A stretch of 48,012 bases of DNA from Legionellaceae bacterium (GCA_947474165.1 CANJHO010000008.1:1-48012), one strand, 5' to 3'; counted from the stretch's first letter, positions 26,222-36,205 are shown. Program-made: numbers and translations. Notes: a model not told the origin generated them from the letters alone.

Positions 26222-27157
26222 ATGGTGATTCATCATTTACTAACAACAAAGCTACTAAAAACACTCGTCACTCACGCTGAAAAAAACAAAACTGGTGATA
26301 CAGCAAATTATATTCCTGAATTGGCGAATGTTAATAAAGAAATTACCGCCATCGCCGTTCACGCTTTGGGTGAAAAACCAGTGCTTTACAGCAATGTTCC
26401 CCTACAACCCGTGACCCTACAAAGTACTGCAAAATTAATTCCCCTGATTGGTCTTCTTGAAGAGTATGGTAAAAATCAATTGCTTGAATGGGTTAAAGTA
26501 GAGCCCTCAGGGGATGAATTCTCATCCATTACTCGCCTTGAGCAATTTGGCCCTAAACCATCAAACCCCATGCTCAATGCAGGTGCCATTACGTTGTGCT
26601 CCCATATCCCTGGAGAAATAGAACAACAATTCATTTGGTTAGATCGTTGGGTAAACAAATTATTTAATCAACCGTTAATACTTAATTCTTTAGTCTTTGC
26701 ATCTGAGAAACGCACCGGCGATCGCAACCGATCGCTTGCCTACTTGCTGCATAATCGCCACAATTTAGGCAGCAATGTGAATGACACGCTTGATTTATAT
26801 TTCACCCTCTGCTCCTATGAAGCTTCACTACCACAGATGCTTTATTTGCCAACCGTCCTTGCCAATGCAGGCCTTGATCCGCTCACAAGCCAACGGGTGA
26901 TTTCATTAGAAACCTGTAAAATCACGATGGCCATTATGGCCACCTGTGGCCTATACGATGAAACAGGTGCACACATGGTACACACCGGCATGCCTGCAAA
27001 AAGTGGTGTTTCAGGTTATACCGTTGCTGTCGCCCCCGGTAAAGCGGGTATTGTTACCCTAAGCCCCCGTGTGAATGCAAAAGGCAATAGTATTCGTGGT
27101 GAAATCATGCTAGAAGAACTTTCCAATGCCATGAATTGGCATTTTGCTTTGCCTTAG
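26222..27157 (+). CDS. glsA: Glutaminase (serine-dependent beta-lactamase fold)
   Basis: A 311-residue glutaminase that hydrolyses glutamine to glutamate and ammonia. The catalytic SxxK is Ser68 to Lys71 in LQSTAK, slightly different from the usual QSISK. The family segments EPSGDEFSSI, PSNPMLNAGAI, RNRSLAYLL, LYFTLCSYEASL and GMPAKSGVSGY are present. Length matches E. coli GlsB (308). The ribosome site before the ATG at 26222 is poor. In acid-exposed bacteria glutaminase can counter low pH, a possible role here. The TAG stop overlaps the first base of a GGGACTGTAAATAAA repeat. Confidence 0.92.
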   Translation: MVIHHLLTTKLLKTLVTHAEKNKTGDTANYIPELANVNKEITAIAVHALGEKPVLYSNVPLQPVTLQSTAKLIPLIGLLEEYGKNQLLEWVKVEPSGDEFSSITRLEQFGPKPSNPMLNAGAITLCSHIPGEIEQQFIWLDRWVNKLFNQPLILNSLVFASEKRTGDRNRSLAYLLHNRHNLGSNVNDTLDLYFTLCSYEASLPQMLYLPTVLANAGLDPLTSQRVISLETCKITMAIMATCGLYDETGAHMVHTGMPAKSGVSGYTVAVAPGKAGIVTLSPRVNAKGNSIRGEIMLEELSNAMNWHFALP

Positions 27158-27171
27158 GGACTGTAAATAAA
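27157..27171 (+). repeat. GGGACTGTAAATAAA repeat end
   Basis: These 15 bases equal the outer end of the palindrome at 35317-35383. Here the complementary arm is not found in the 113-base gap before the next gene, so it may be a broken or one-ended copy. The first G is the last base of the glutaminase stop codon. Confidence 0.55.
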
Positions 27172-27284
27172 GTCACAGGAAACCCCGCCCTAATAAAGGA
27201 CGGCGTCTCAATCCGTTTGACAACGCATCGCAATCGGCTGTGAAAATTACCCCCCAAAATAGGACGTTATTTTTGACCCAATCT

Positions 27285-30092
27285 TTACTGATTAACGAAC
27301 GGATTTATTTGATCTTCATCAACATCCAAGGGGTTCAATCTATTTGGTTTGCAAGCCGCTAACAGCGTATGTTGCGAAGCACCATGAGGGGCTGCATTGG
27401 CACCTAATCGCCAATTTCTCTCAGGCGCCGGCCCAGCATCATGAGTGGCGACATCCATCGGCGCAACCACTAGCACAGGTCGCGGTGCTTCCTTCACGAA
27501 ACTAACCATGCGATTACGGCTGGGATCTCCAACACGAATCATCGGAACATCAGGGCCTTCAGGGGAAAAATCTAAACCATGTTGTGCTAACTGCTCTTTC
27601 CAATAAGCCATGGATTGAAAATTTCGAAGCTCATTCATTTCTTCTTCAAGCGATGCACCATTGACTGCATTGAAGATCATATGAGCCATGTGGGCCATGC
27701 TCATGCTCGTGTCATCCACAACATCATGATCAACCAATAAGAAATGACCGCCTGGACGTAAAACGCGACGTACTTCCTGTAAGAATGAACCTAGTTCATT
27801 ACCGGGGAAATGATGCAAACCAACATAACAGGTTATCACATCAGCACTATTTTCAGGAAGATTGTTAAGGTTAGGTTTTATATAATCTAATCGTTCGAAC
27901 TGATGATAAGGTCTTGGAAAGCCAGTTTGAATGTAATCCGTAACCGATGGCGCTTCATAAACAGCCACAATCTTACCCGTCACCTTATAATGTTGCTTAA
28001 ATCCACGCACAAAACGACCTGGATAACCAATTTCAACCAGTCCATTTATTACTTGCTTCCCTTCTGGTAACAGGGCATGGGCTTGGGTGCCCAAGTCCTT
28101 TTTAATAGCAGACAATGAACCCAATATGCGTTTTAAGCTCCCAAAGGTAGAAGGCATCACCTCGGGAAGACGACGACATAATTCTTGATAAATTTCCGCA
28201 TGCGAATCATTATAGATTAGAATATCTTCCAAGAGCGCATAAAATTTAATGCTATCCACCCGTTGCAAAACATTTTTCAAAAATCCTTCAAATGCTTTCT
28301 TCATTTCAGGCGAGGCCATAACTGCTTTAAAATGATTCGTTTTAACAGGCTTTGGTACCATATATTTTTGATGAAAGCCACTGGTGAAAACATGATTTTG
28401 ATCAATGGTGTCTTTATAGGCTTGTGCTGCCGCATGATGTGGATATGATGCCTCAAAATCTTCTGGTGAAGAAACATGCTGGTAAGGTAGGTAATAGTTT
28501 CCACCGTGATCAGTACACATCTTTTGAGCTGCTCGTAACCATTTTTTAGCTTGAATCAAACGGGATGCTTGTAATGATTGATTAAAACACAACACAACAG
28601 CAAAACGATCACCAGCGTTCGCATAAGATAAAGGTGATTGTTGATGTTGTTTAACAAAACGAACTGAGGCATTGAGTAAAGGAACCTTGTTATCCATTAA
28701 AAGTTTCCCTAACCTAGCTAGGAATGCGTCTAATTGATCACCCGGTAAAAAATATTCCTGTAACCATTCTGCTTCACTAACAGAAGGATTGAACATCGCA
28801 TTGATAGGGGGCTGCATGATTTCATTCGTGGTTATAGGCGCACTATTGTTAGCCAATAAACGGCTGCGTTCACCCCTCCAATATTGCCGACGTAACCAAT
28901 CGAATCGTCTGGCGAGGTTTATCATCACACGATTAAACCGTGTGCCTGTTTTTTCTTCTACAGTTAAATTAGGCGTCTTAACAGCAGGCGTATCTAGATT
29001 CTCTTTATCAAAACTCACTGCAACCCCTGATCTCAATAAATTACTAGGATCAAGTGAAAGTCGATACAAATGCATCTTTGTATTAGGATTCTGTTGTACT
29101 GTATCTCTAAAATAATCAACATAACGCCCAGGTGCAATGTCGATGCCTTTTTCTGTTAAATACTCATTATCAGTCAATTGAATTGTCGCGCTAACCACCA
29201 CCCCATAAAGTCCCAAGCCCCCCGTGATTTGATGAAATAATTCATCCCGAGGCGTCACTGTCACACATTCCCCCTGGGCATTTATCACGTCCATGGACAA
29301 AATGGTATTAGATAAAACACCATTGATATGATCCCAACCATGAATATTGGTACCAATCGATCCGCCTACTGAAAAAACATTAGAGGCTTGCATTACCTTT
29401 AAAGCCAATTTAAATGGATCCGCCTTCAATTGGATATCTGACCAACGCGCACCAGCACCTACAATGGCAATCTTATCTTTTGAATGAATTTCAACTTGAT
29501 TAAATTTCTTAAGATCAAGCACAATGGCTTTTCCACCTTCAGGCAAAAATTGCTTACCTTGGCTTTGACCGGCACCAACAGGCATGATTTTATGGCCATG
29601 GGCCGCTGCATCACGAACGATGACTTGCAAGTCTTCAACGCTCTCAGGTGCTAATCGTTCTGCATCTGGAGAATAATGATAACTACCACCGGCACTAACA
29701 CCCGCTTCATTTTTCTTGTCTGGTGTAAAATAAAATGCAATGAGCTTCGGACTAAAGATTCCAAAAACAAACGACATTAAACAATATAAATTTTTACTGA
29801 AAAAATTCGCATATTTTTTTTGCTGCTCCAATCGTTGAGATTGAAATGCATCCGATATTAAAAAAACGGCCAAAGCGTAACGAAGACCCAGAACAAAAGA
29901 AACCGATAAATCAACCACAACAAGGGGTAAAAAAAGAAATAAGTAAATCGATCGGACTTTTATAAAATTCCAAAAATGACCCAAAAAATGACTGGGTTCT
30001 TCAAGATAAAGTCTATCAATCATCCCTGCTGGGCGAGCCGTAAAATGACCTAATTCGGGTAAGGCCTTCCTTATCTTTTGATAAAGTGACAT
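27285..30092 (-). CDS. FAD-linked oxidase fused to a methyltransferase domain
   Basis: A 935-residue protein. The N-terminal 130 residues contain two hydrophobic stretches (about 47-80 and 103-121), suggesting membrane attachment. An FAD-binding type 4 domain spans about 140-310: SVEDLQVIVRDAAAHGHKIM, PVGAGQSQGK, VFSVGGSIGTNIHGW and GGLGLYGVVVSATIQL. This is the fold of aldonolactone oxidases and sterol reductases. A middle oxidase-type region follows. A class I methyltransferase-like domain lies at about 680-800, with LVEIGYPGRF in place of the usual glycine-rich loop, DVITCYVGLHHFPG and VLRPGGHFLLVDHD. AGAGGA precedes the ATG. The substrate is unknown. The gene lies 12 bases after a partner gene. 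Confidence 0.8.
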   Translation of the reverse strand: MSLYQKIRKALPELGHFTARPAGMIDRLYLEEPSHFLGHFWNFIKVRSIYLFLFLPLVVVDLSVSFVLGLRYALAVFLISDAFQSQRLEQQKKYANFFSKNLYCLMSFVFGIFSPKLIAFYFTPDKKNEAGVSAGGSYHYSPDAERLAPESVEDLQVIVRDAAAHGHKIMPVGAGQSQGKQFLPEGGKAIVLDLKKFNQVEIHSKDKIAIVGAGARWSDIQLKADPFKLALKVMQASNVFSVGGSIGTNIHGWDHINGVLSNTILSMDVINAQGECVTVTPRDELFHQITGGLGLYGVVVSATIQLTDNEYLTEKGIDIAPGRYVDYFRDTVQQNPNTKMHLYRLSLDPSNLLRSGVAVSFDKENLDTPAVKTPNLTVEEKTGTRFNRVMINLARRFDWLRRQYWRGERSRLLANNSAPITTNEIMQPPINAMFNPSVSEAEWLQEYFLPGDQLDAFLARLGKLLMDNKVPLLNASVRFVKQHQQSPLSYANAGDRFAVVLCFNQSLQASRLIQAKKWLRAAQKMCTDHGGNYYLPYQHVSSPEDFEASYPHHAAAQAYKDTIDQNHVFTSGFHQKYMVPKPVKTNHFKAVMASPEMKKAFEGFLKNVLQRVDSIKFYALLEDILIYNDSHAEIYQELCRRLPEVMPSTFGSLKRILGSLSAIKKDLGTQAHALLPEGKQVINGLVEIGYPGRFVRGFKQHYKVTGKIVAVYEAPSVTDYIQTGFPRPYHQFERLDYIKPNLNNLPENSADVITCYVGLHHFPGNELGSFLQEVRRVLRPGGHFLLVDHDVVDDTSMSMAHMAHMIFNAVNGASLEEEMNELRNFQSMAYWKEQLAQHGLDFSPEGPDVPMIRVGDPSRNRMVSFVKEAPRPVLVVAPMDVATHDAGPAPERNWRLGANAAPHGASQHTLLAACKPNRLNPLDVDEDQINPFVNQ

Positions 30093-30104
30093 GCTTTTAT
30101 TCCT

Positions 30105-31220
30105 CTAAAAATTATGAATGAATTTAACATCAGATTCTTTTTCTAAGCGCCGCAATGTCTTGTCTAAATTTTTAACAGGAACATCAAATAGACAAAACTT
30201 TCGATTAGGATGGATATCATCAGAATAGGTATAAAGTGGAACAACTTTCCTCGTTTGATTGAGTGTTGTGTGGCTTTCTGAAAGACTGACCGAATCAGCT
30301 GCATCGATAACACATTTAACCTGAACGTTATCTTGCCCGGCGATTTTTCTAATATGAATCCCTTCATCCGCTAATGCACCAACAACAGGTTGGAAAGCCT
30401 TATAGCGTGGCACACTCAATCTTGCATAAATAGAAATATAATTTTTATTGGGATCTTTCTCTTTTGCATAAATATCATCAGCAACAATGCTAACCGCATA
30501 TTCTGGATTTAAATTGGCTAACCTGGTCTTAAATAATTCTTTTGCCCGCGCCGGATCATGCTCATCCCAGCTATCAAATTTAACCAATATATCCGTTGTT
30601 GCAGGGACCAAATTATCATCTTGATGAAACCAATAGCTTAAGGGTTTAGAAATCCAGTGACGTGCTCGTAACTCAAGTGAAATACAGGTCCAACTAAACC
30701 AATCTACCCATGTTCGATGTTTACAATCCTTATATTTTTGTGAAAGATCCAAACGTGCTTCTTTATATTTATGATCATAAAACGGAATGGTTTCTAGATT
30801 ATGGGCATAGGTTTCATAAAAATTTGCCATATGCCCTTGCATTTCAGAGGGATTCTCTTTTTTAAGAAAAGGATACAATAATAAGGAGACAATAGCCTTT
30901 GGAAATAATTCAAACGTAGTAAAGACACCGACAAAAATGTCCATCATCATATATTCAGAAAAGAGTATTGAAGAAATGGTGTTGTATTTTCTAGCCGTTG
31001 CAAAGGAGCGATAAATAATTTTCCAAAGTCCCACTATCTGACGAAAATAAGGAAATTGAAACAATGACTTATTATCTCGCAAAAAAGCACCAAACTCTTC
31101 TGCCATCTCAACATTACGCCATTCCGGGCCTGTCATGTATGATTGATATTGTTCCCGATTATAGCGGGATTTATCAGTAATTTGTAAGCGCTCATTAAAA
31201 CGCTTTAAATACCTACCCAT
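30105..31220 (-). CDS. Uncharacterised partner of the FAD/methyltransferase protein
   Basis: A 371-residue protein that I cannot assign to a named family. It begins with a charged region (RFNERLQITDKSRYNREQYQ). The centre has a hydrophobic segment (FVGVFTTFELFPKAIVSLLLYPF) that may dip into or cross the membrane. The C-terminal part is soluble and beta-rich (YISIYARLSVPRYKAFQPVV, VQVKCVIDAADSVSL). GAGGGG precedes the ATG at 31220. It is first in a two-gene unit with the FAD/methyltransferase gene, so the two proteins likely work together at the membrane. The 238-base gap upstream is shared with the divergent sdaA. Confidence 0.7.
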   Translation of the reverse strand: MGRYLKRFNERLQITDKSRYNREQYQSYMTGPEWRNVEMAEEFGAFLRDNKSLFQFPYFRQIVGLWKIIYRSFATARKYNTISSILFSEYMMMDIFVGVFTTFELFPKAIVSLLLYPFLKKENPSEMQGHMANFYETYAHNLETIPFYDHKYKEARLDLSQKYKDCKHRTWVDWFSWTCISLELRARHWISKPLSYWFHQDDNLVPATTDILVKFDSWDEHDPARAKELFKTRLANLNPEYAVSIVADDIYAKEKDPNKNYISIYARLSVPRYKAFQPVVGALADEGIHIRKIAGQDNVQVKCVIDAADSVSLSESHTTLNQTRKVVPLYTYSDDIHPNRKFCLFDVPVKNLDKTLRRLEKESDVKFIHNF

Positions 31221-31458
31221 AGTGAACCCCTCTTTAAATCAAACCATTTATAAAATTAGCGCCAATAAAATGAATAAACACTAACATAGATGAAACAAAA
31301 ACAAACCGAAGCCGGGCTATTGTATCACAGTGATCTAAATTTGCACATTAAAAATGTTTGACCTGTCAAACCAACTTGAACTTGATGCGGTCGCTATTTT
31401 AATCTGCTAAAATTAGCCTTCACATCCCCACTATTTAAACCTTAAGAGTTAACATCCT

Positions 31459-32835
31459 ATGAGCATTAGTTTATTTGATTTATTTTCAATTGGTATTGGA
31501 CCCTCTAGTTCTCATACAGTCGGCCCAATGACAGCCGCCAATGAATTTTTAAAATTATTAAAATCAAAGCAACTTCTCTCTAAAACTTCGCGTGTTAAAA
31601 TTGAGCTGTATGGCTCATTGGCATTGACTGGCAAAGGACATGGCACCGACAAGGCCATTTTAAATGGCTTGGAAGGCAAGATGCCTGAAACTGTCGCGCC
31701 AGACAGCATGATTCCTCGCATGCATGACATTATTAAATCCAAGATCCTGTGTCTAGGCGGAACAAAAAACATTCCCTTTCATGAGGCCACTGATTTTCTT
31801 TTTTTACAAAAAGAACTGTTACCTAAGCACACCAACGGGATGCGATTTAGTGCGTTTGAAACTAACAACCTACCCTTATTGACCCAGGTTTATTATTCGA
31901 TTGGCGGTGGGTTTATCACAACAGAAGAAGGATACGAAAAAACCTCCTTAGAAAAACACACCCTTCCCTACCCTTTTGAAACGGCTGAGACATTGCTCAA
32001 CCATTGTAAAAATAACAACTGCTCTATTGCTGAATTAATGATGTCTAACGAACTGACTTGGCGATCTCAAGAAGCCATTCATGAGGGCATTCATGATCTG
32101 GCCAAAGTCATGAATGATTGTATCGAAAACGGATGCCATCACCCTGGTATTTTACCCGGTGGCTTGCAATTAAAGCGCCGTGCACCTGATTTATATCAAA
32201 AATTAAGTCAAGATAAAGGGGTTGTCAGCATTTATGAACGGCGAGACATCATGAACCGTCTTAATCTTTATGCCATGGCCGTTAATGAAGAAAATGCAGC
32301 AGGTGGCCGAATTGTCACAGCCCCCACCAATGGGGCAGCCGGTATTATTCCTGCGGTCTTAAGATATTGCCAAGAAGCACACGATAAAATGCATCAGGAT
32401 AATCTCTACACTTATTTTTTAACAGCAGCAGCCATTGGCATTTTATATAAAAAAGGCGCTTCTATTTCTGGTGCTGATGTAGGGTGTCAGGGTGAAGTAG
32501 GTGTTGCATCCTCAATGGCTGCCGCTGCTTTAACAGCCGTTTTAGGTGGGACCATTGAGCAAGTTGAAAATGCGGCAGAAATTGCAATGGAACATCACCT
32601 AGGGATGACCTGTGACCCCGTCTTAGGCCTTGTTCAAATCCCCTGCATTGAGCGAAATGCGATGGGCGCTGTGAAAGCTGTCAATGCCTCACGAATGGCA
32701 CTGATTGGAGATGGCCAACATCAAATTTCACTTGATAAAGTAATCCGAACCATGAAACAAACCGGCCGAGACATGCAAACCATTTACAAAGAAACCTCAC
32801 TGGGTGGGCTCGCTGTCAATTTACCAGAGTGCTGA
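31459..32835 (+). CDS. sdaA: L-serine dehydratase (iron-sulfur, single chain)
   Basis: A 458-residue cytoplasmic enzyme that converts serine to pyruvate and ammonia with a [4Fe-4S] cluster. The N-terminal domain starts [23 protein letters not shown]. The C-terminal catalytic domain has [35 protein letters not shown] and [19 protein letters not shown], which supply the three cluster cysteines. Size and order match E. coli SdaA/SdaB. Serine is a main carbon source for Legionella-type bacteria, which fits the proposed lineage. The gene is alone on the plus strand. Confidence 0.95.
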   Translation: MSISLFDLFSIGIGPSSSHTVGPMTAANEFLKLLKSKQLLSKTSRVKIELYGSLALTGKGHGTDKAILNGLEGKMPETVAPDSMIPRMHDIIKSKILCLGGTKNIPFHEATDFLFLQKELLPKHTNGMRFSAFETNNLPLLTQVYYSIGGGFITTEEGYEKTSLEKHTLPYPFETAETLLNHCKNNNCSIAELMMSNELTWRSQEAIHEGIHDLAKVMNDCIENGCHHPGILPGGLQLKRRAPDLYQKLSQDKGVVSIYERRDIMNRLNLYAMAVNEENAAGGRIVTAPTNGAAGIIPAVLRYCQEAHDKMHQDNLYTYFLTAAAIGILYKKGASISGADVGCQGEVGVASSMAAAALTAVLGGTIEQVENAAEIAMEHHLGMTCDPVLGLVQIPCIERNAMGAVKAVNASRMALIGDGQHQISLDKVIRTMKQTGRDMQTIYKETSLGGLAVNLPEC

Positions 32836-32849
32836 TTCATGATAGGGTT

Positions 32850-34133
32850 CTACTGATCCGATCCGCTGGGGTAGGACTCTTTAATCACCCACAATACCAA
32901 GATTAAACTGATTAAAAAGCAGCAAGGCATCACAAAAAGCGCTTTTTGATACCCCTCAATGCCATACACCGATACCCCGTTGACTACCCTCGCATAAGCG
33001 CCGTGATGAAGAAACACACCAACCAGTGGTTGGAAAATAGCGCCACCCAACAAAACGGATAAATTATTAAAGCCCGATGCAGTGCCCACAAGATGTGCCG
33101 GATTGTTATCGGTTACAACCGCAAAACTCACGGTTTGTCCCCCTGCACCAAAGCCCAACATTAATAGAACCAAATACATCCAACTCATAGGAACATCAGA
33201 CACATAAAGTAGAATTAAGGTCGCCATTAACCCACAAACAGAGCTTAATCCCAAGGCCAAACGTCGACTAGAAAATCTATCACTGACCCAACCTAGCAAA
33301 GGACTCCCTATGCCAATACCTAACCAAATCATGCTACATAATCCAGACGCCACAACCACACTCACCTGGTATTTTTCTTGCAGATAAGGTACACCCCATA
33401 AAGCTGCAAATACAGCAATAGGTGTCCAAATACAAAACGCATAAGCGCCGGTTATCCAAGTATAAGAACAGCTGCAAACTTCCAACAGCCGTTCCCATTC
33501 ATCACGAAAGCGTCTTGTGGGTCGTGATTGTGTGGATTGATGAGGGTAATCACGAATACAACACCATAAAAGAATAGCCAATAAAAACCCAACAATCGAC
33601 AAAATAAAACTAGCGTTTCGCCAGCCCACCCGCTCAATCAGCGCGGCCAATGGCATTTCCCCAAACATCGCGCCCACAGAACTCATTGACTGAGCAACGC
33701 CTGCAAGAATTGCAAAATGTTGTAATGGAAACCAGCGAGACACCAATACCAGCACACCAATAAACGAAAAAGCTGACCCAATCCCAATAAGAAAACGACC
33801 CATTGATGCGGTCACCACGCTCTCGGTTGAGGCGAAGAAAAAAGAACCCATGGCGCATAATATTAAAGCCAAGGTCATCAGCTTACGTGGGCCATATCGA
33901 TCAAACAACAAACCTGCCGGCAGTTGCATCGGGGCATACGCATAAAAATAGAAAGCAGATATCACACCAAAGCCCTCGGCGCTCACCTTGAAGGTTTGCA
34001 TCATGGGTGCTGCCATTACACTGGGGGCCACCTGTAAAATAAATTCATAAAGATAAAAAGAAGCGGCCAAGAAAAAAATTAAATAGGCGCTTAACTTACT
34101 GTGTGTTTCGGATGATAAGTGGTATGTGCTCAA
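32850..34133 (-). CDS. MFS transporter
   Basis: A 427-residue inner-membrane transporter with twelve predicted helices. The family motif between helices 2 and 3 is LLFDRYGPRKLMTLAL, and helix 1 reads LSAYLIFFLAASFYLYEFIL. The PAGLLFDRYG and MSSVGAMFGEMPLAALIERVGWR segments fit the sugar/metabolite or phthalate-type MFS groups common in Legionella and Coxiella. Substrate cannot be assigned. The frame starts at a TTG (34133) with only a weak AAAGG upstream. It is 14 bases from the convergent sdaA end and 30 bases downstream of anmK. Confidence 0.82.
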   Translation of the reverse strand: MSTYHLSSETHSKLSAYLIFFLAASFYLYEFILQVAPSVMAAPMMQTFKVSAEGFGVISAFYFYAYAPMQLPAGLLFDRYGPRKLMTLALILCAMGSFFFASTESVVTASMGRFLIGIGSAFSFIGVLVLVSRWFPLQHFAILAGVAQSMSSVGAMFGEMPLAALIERVGWRNASFILSIVGFLLAILLWCCIRDYPHQSTQSRPTRRFRDEWERLLEVCSCSYTWITGAYAFCIWTPIAVFAALWGVPYLQEKYQVSVVVASGLCSMIWLGIGIGSPLLGWVSDRFSSRRLALGLSSVCGLMATLILLYVSDVPMSWMYLVLLMLGFGAGGQTVSFAVVTDNNPAHLVGTASGFNNLSVLLGGAIFQPLVGVFLHHGAYARVVNGVSVYGIEGYQKALFVMPCCFLISLILVLWVIKESYPSGSDQ

Positions 34134-34163
34134 GTTGGGATCACGCCTTTTTAAAAAAATACA

Positions 34164-35282
34164 TTACACCTCAATCGAATTTCTCTTGTCAATCCCTGCG
34201 GCATAAATAACACCAAATATTGCAGGATGCTTTGATCCAGTGATTGTTTTTAAATCAAGTGGAACACGTTTGATTGCTTTTTCAGCCAACCAAGCAAACA
34301 TCATGGCCTCCAAATAATCAGGATCAACTCCCAGATCTTGGGTGCTCACGATGTTTAAATCGGGCAACTGTCTGCATAATAAGTTCAGTAATTGTGTATT
34401 GTGAACACCACCACCACAAATGGCGAGTTTTTTTAATGGCAGATCATATTTTTTTATTGCCGCTGTAATGCTCGTTGCGGTCAATGCCAACAATGTTGCT
34501 TGAACATCTTGAGCCTGGTGATGCGGTTGTAGAAAATTAGCAAGCCAAGGGTTAGCAAAATATTCCTTGCCAAGACTCTTCGGGGTGGGTTGATTAAAAT
34601 AAGGATCAGCTAGCATGGATAATAGGAGCGATTCAATCACCTCTCCACTGGCCGCCCATTCACCACTTGCATCATAAGGCAAGCCTAAGTGCTGTTGAAT
34701 CATCTGATCAAGTAAACAATTGGCTGGACCAATATCATAGCCGGTAACATCTTTACCTTCTGCAAGATAAGTGATATTGGCAATCCCTCCAAGATTGAGC
34801 ACGGCCATCGGCAAGGTGTCCCCTCTAAACAAAGCATCGTGGTATAGGGGCGCCAAAGGTGCCCCCTGCCCGCCTATGACTAAATCACGTGTTCTGAAAT
34901 CAGCAACCACCGGGATACCTGTTAATTCAGCAATTGTATGGGCACAACCCAGTTGTACTGTATAGGGAATATCTGCTGTGGCATCATGACAAATGGTCTG
35001 GCCATGACTACCAATAGCCACAACTTTTTCAGGCCTTATTTGCGCCTTATCCAATACCTGCACTACTGCTGCTGCAAATTCACGCCCCAATAGGGTATTT
35101 AATTGACTGGCTGCTGCAAGCCCTGTCTTCTCACCTGTCAAGATAGCTTGCAACCATTGTATGGCTTCTGCACTATAAGGCCGAGTAATCCCTGCGATCA
35201 AGGTATTGGTGTCTAAATCAACCAATGCTGCATCAATACCGTCCATGCTAGTGCCTGACATCAATCCAACAAATAAATTCAT
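34164..35282 (-). CDS. anmK: Anhydro-N-acetylmuramic acid kinase AnmK
   Basis: A 372-residue cytoplasmic kinase that opens and phosphorylates anhydro-MurNAc during cell-wall recycling. The ATP site GLMSGTSMDGIDAALVD lies at the N-terminus. GSHGQTICHDATADIPYTVQLG and VVADFRTRDLVIGGQGAPLAP follow, then VLNLGGIANITYL and YDIGPANCLLDQMIQ. All are standard AnmK sequences. It acts with NagZ (8877-9953). A palindrome lies just upstream of the start. Confidence 0.95.
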   Translation of the reverse strand: MNLFVGLMSGTSMDGIDAALVDLDTNTLIAGITRPYSAEAIQWLQAILTGEKTGLAAASQLNTLLGREFAAAVVQVLDKAQIRPEKVVAIGSHGQTICHDATADIPYTVQLGCAHTIAELTGIPVVADFRTRDLVIGGQGAPLAPLYHDALFRGDTLPMAVLNLGGIANITYLAEGKDVTGYDIGPANCLLDQMIQQHLGLPYDASGEWAASGEVIESLLLSMLADPYFNQPTPKSLGKEYFANPWLANFLQPHHQAQDVQATLLALTATSITAAIKKYDLPLKKLAICGGGVHNTQLLNLLCRQLPDLNIVSTQDLGVDPDYLEAMMFAWLAEKAIKRVPLDLKTITGSKHPAIFGVIYAAGIDKRNSIEV

Positions 35283-35316
35283 GCTTCACATCCATTCAGG
35301 GACCCAGATTAAATTA

Positions 35317-35383
35317 GGGACTGTAAATAAATAACTCGTACAATCTGAGCGCCAAATTGTACGAGTTATTTATTTACAGTCCC
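35317..35383. repeat. 67-bp palindrome with 27-bp perfect arms
   Basis: Arms 35317-35343 and 35357-35383 are exact reverse complements, starting GGGACTGTAAATAAATAACT, with a 13-base loop. The right arm encodes the last residues and the TAA stop of tatD on the minus strand. The outer 15 bases recur at 27157-27171 after the glutaminase gene. It fits a tiny inverted-repeat element that may also end transcription of tatD. Confidence 0.85.
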
Positions 35384-36205
35384 TTCACGCACAGCGCATC
35401 TATTCAGCCCAAAACAATGATAAAAGTTTTCCGTGGTCTGTCGTGCTATCGTATCATAATCACTGTCACGCAACTCACTAATCGCTTTGGCAACATATTT
35501 TACCAATGCGGGATGATTTTGTTTTCCCCGAAAGGGGACCGGTGCTAAATAGGGTGAATCGGTTTCAATTAGGATTCTGTCGAGGGGTACTTTTTTTGCA
35601 ACTTCATGTAATAAGGTTGCATTTTTAAACGTAACAATTCCTGAAAAAGAAATATAAAAATTAAGATCGAGTGCCTGACGCGCCACGTCCCAATTTTCAG
35701 AAAAACAATGCATCACCCCCCCTATCGATGCCGCATTTTCTTCCACCATTAAACGGAGTGTGTCTAACGCTGCTTGTCGCGTGTGAATAATTAATGGCTT
35801 TTTTGACGCGATAGCCGCCCGAATATGTTCTCGAAATCGAAACCGCTGTAAATCACGTGCGCTGTCTGTTTCGGTACGATAATAATCAAGACCGGTCTCG
35901 CCGACAGCAATGCAACTCGGATGACGGGCCAACTCAATCAACGCAATGGCATCAAGCTCTTCGCTTAATTCAGTATTGGGATGCACGCCGACAGAAATAC
36001 TGATCTCAGGATTTTTTTCAGCCAATTGATAGAGCGCAGGTAAGTCTGCCGGCTCAACACAAACACATAACATATGTTCTATGCCCTGCTGCCGCGCCTG
36101 CTGAATCACTTCTTCAACGCTATGATTAAATTCATTTAAATCAATCAGATTTAAATGGCAGTGTGAATCAACCAAGGGGGCGATGGGACTAGATTGCATT
36201 GTCAT
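35366..36205 (-). CDS. tatD: TatD-family metal-dependent deoxyribonuclease
   Basis: A 279-residue cytoplasmic TIM-barrel hydrolase. Metal ligands are seen in VDSHCHLNL (His15, His17), AVGETGLDYYR, LIIHTRQA, GVMHCFSENW and LIETDSPYLAP. Relatives act in DNA repair and quality control. The start overlaps the pilZ stop by one base. The last residues (EGTVNK and stop) are encoded by the arm of a palindromic element, so the natural C-terminus was probably changed by its insertion; the catalytic parts are intact. Confidence 0.93.
   Translation of the reverse strand: MTMQSSPIAPLVDSHCHLNLIDLNEFNHSVEEVIQQARQQGIEHMLCVCVEPADLPALYQLAEKNPEISISVGVHPNTELSEELDAIALIELARHPSCIAVGETGLDYYRTETDSARDLQRFRFREHIRAAIASKKPLIIHTRQAALDTLRLMVEENAASIGGVMHCFSENWDVARQALDLNFYISFSGIVTFKNATLLHEVAKKVPLDRILIETDSPYLAPVPFRGKQNHPALVKYVAKAISELRDSDYDTIARQTTENFYHCFGLNRCAVREGTVNK

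Noticed and set aside
28789..29115. A 108-codon plus-strand frame inside the FAD/methyltransferase gene
   Set aside because: It is antisense to a long, well-supported coding region and shows no independent start signal.
31353..31375. TTTGAC/GTCAAA inverted repeat upstream of sdaA as an operator
   Set aside because: The half-sites are only six bases with a two-base gap, there is no clear promoter next to it, and a second copy was not found, so it may be chance.
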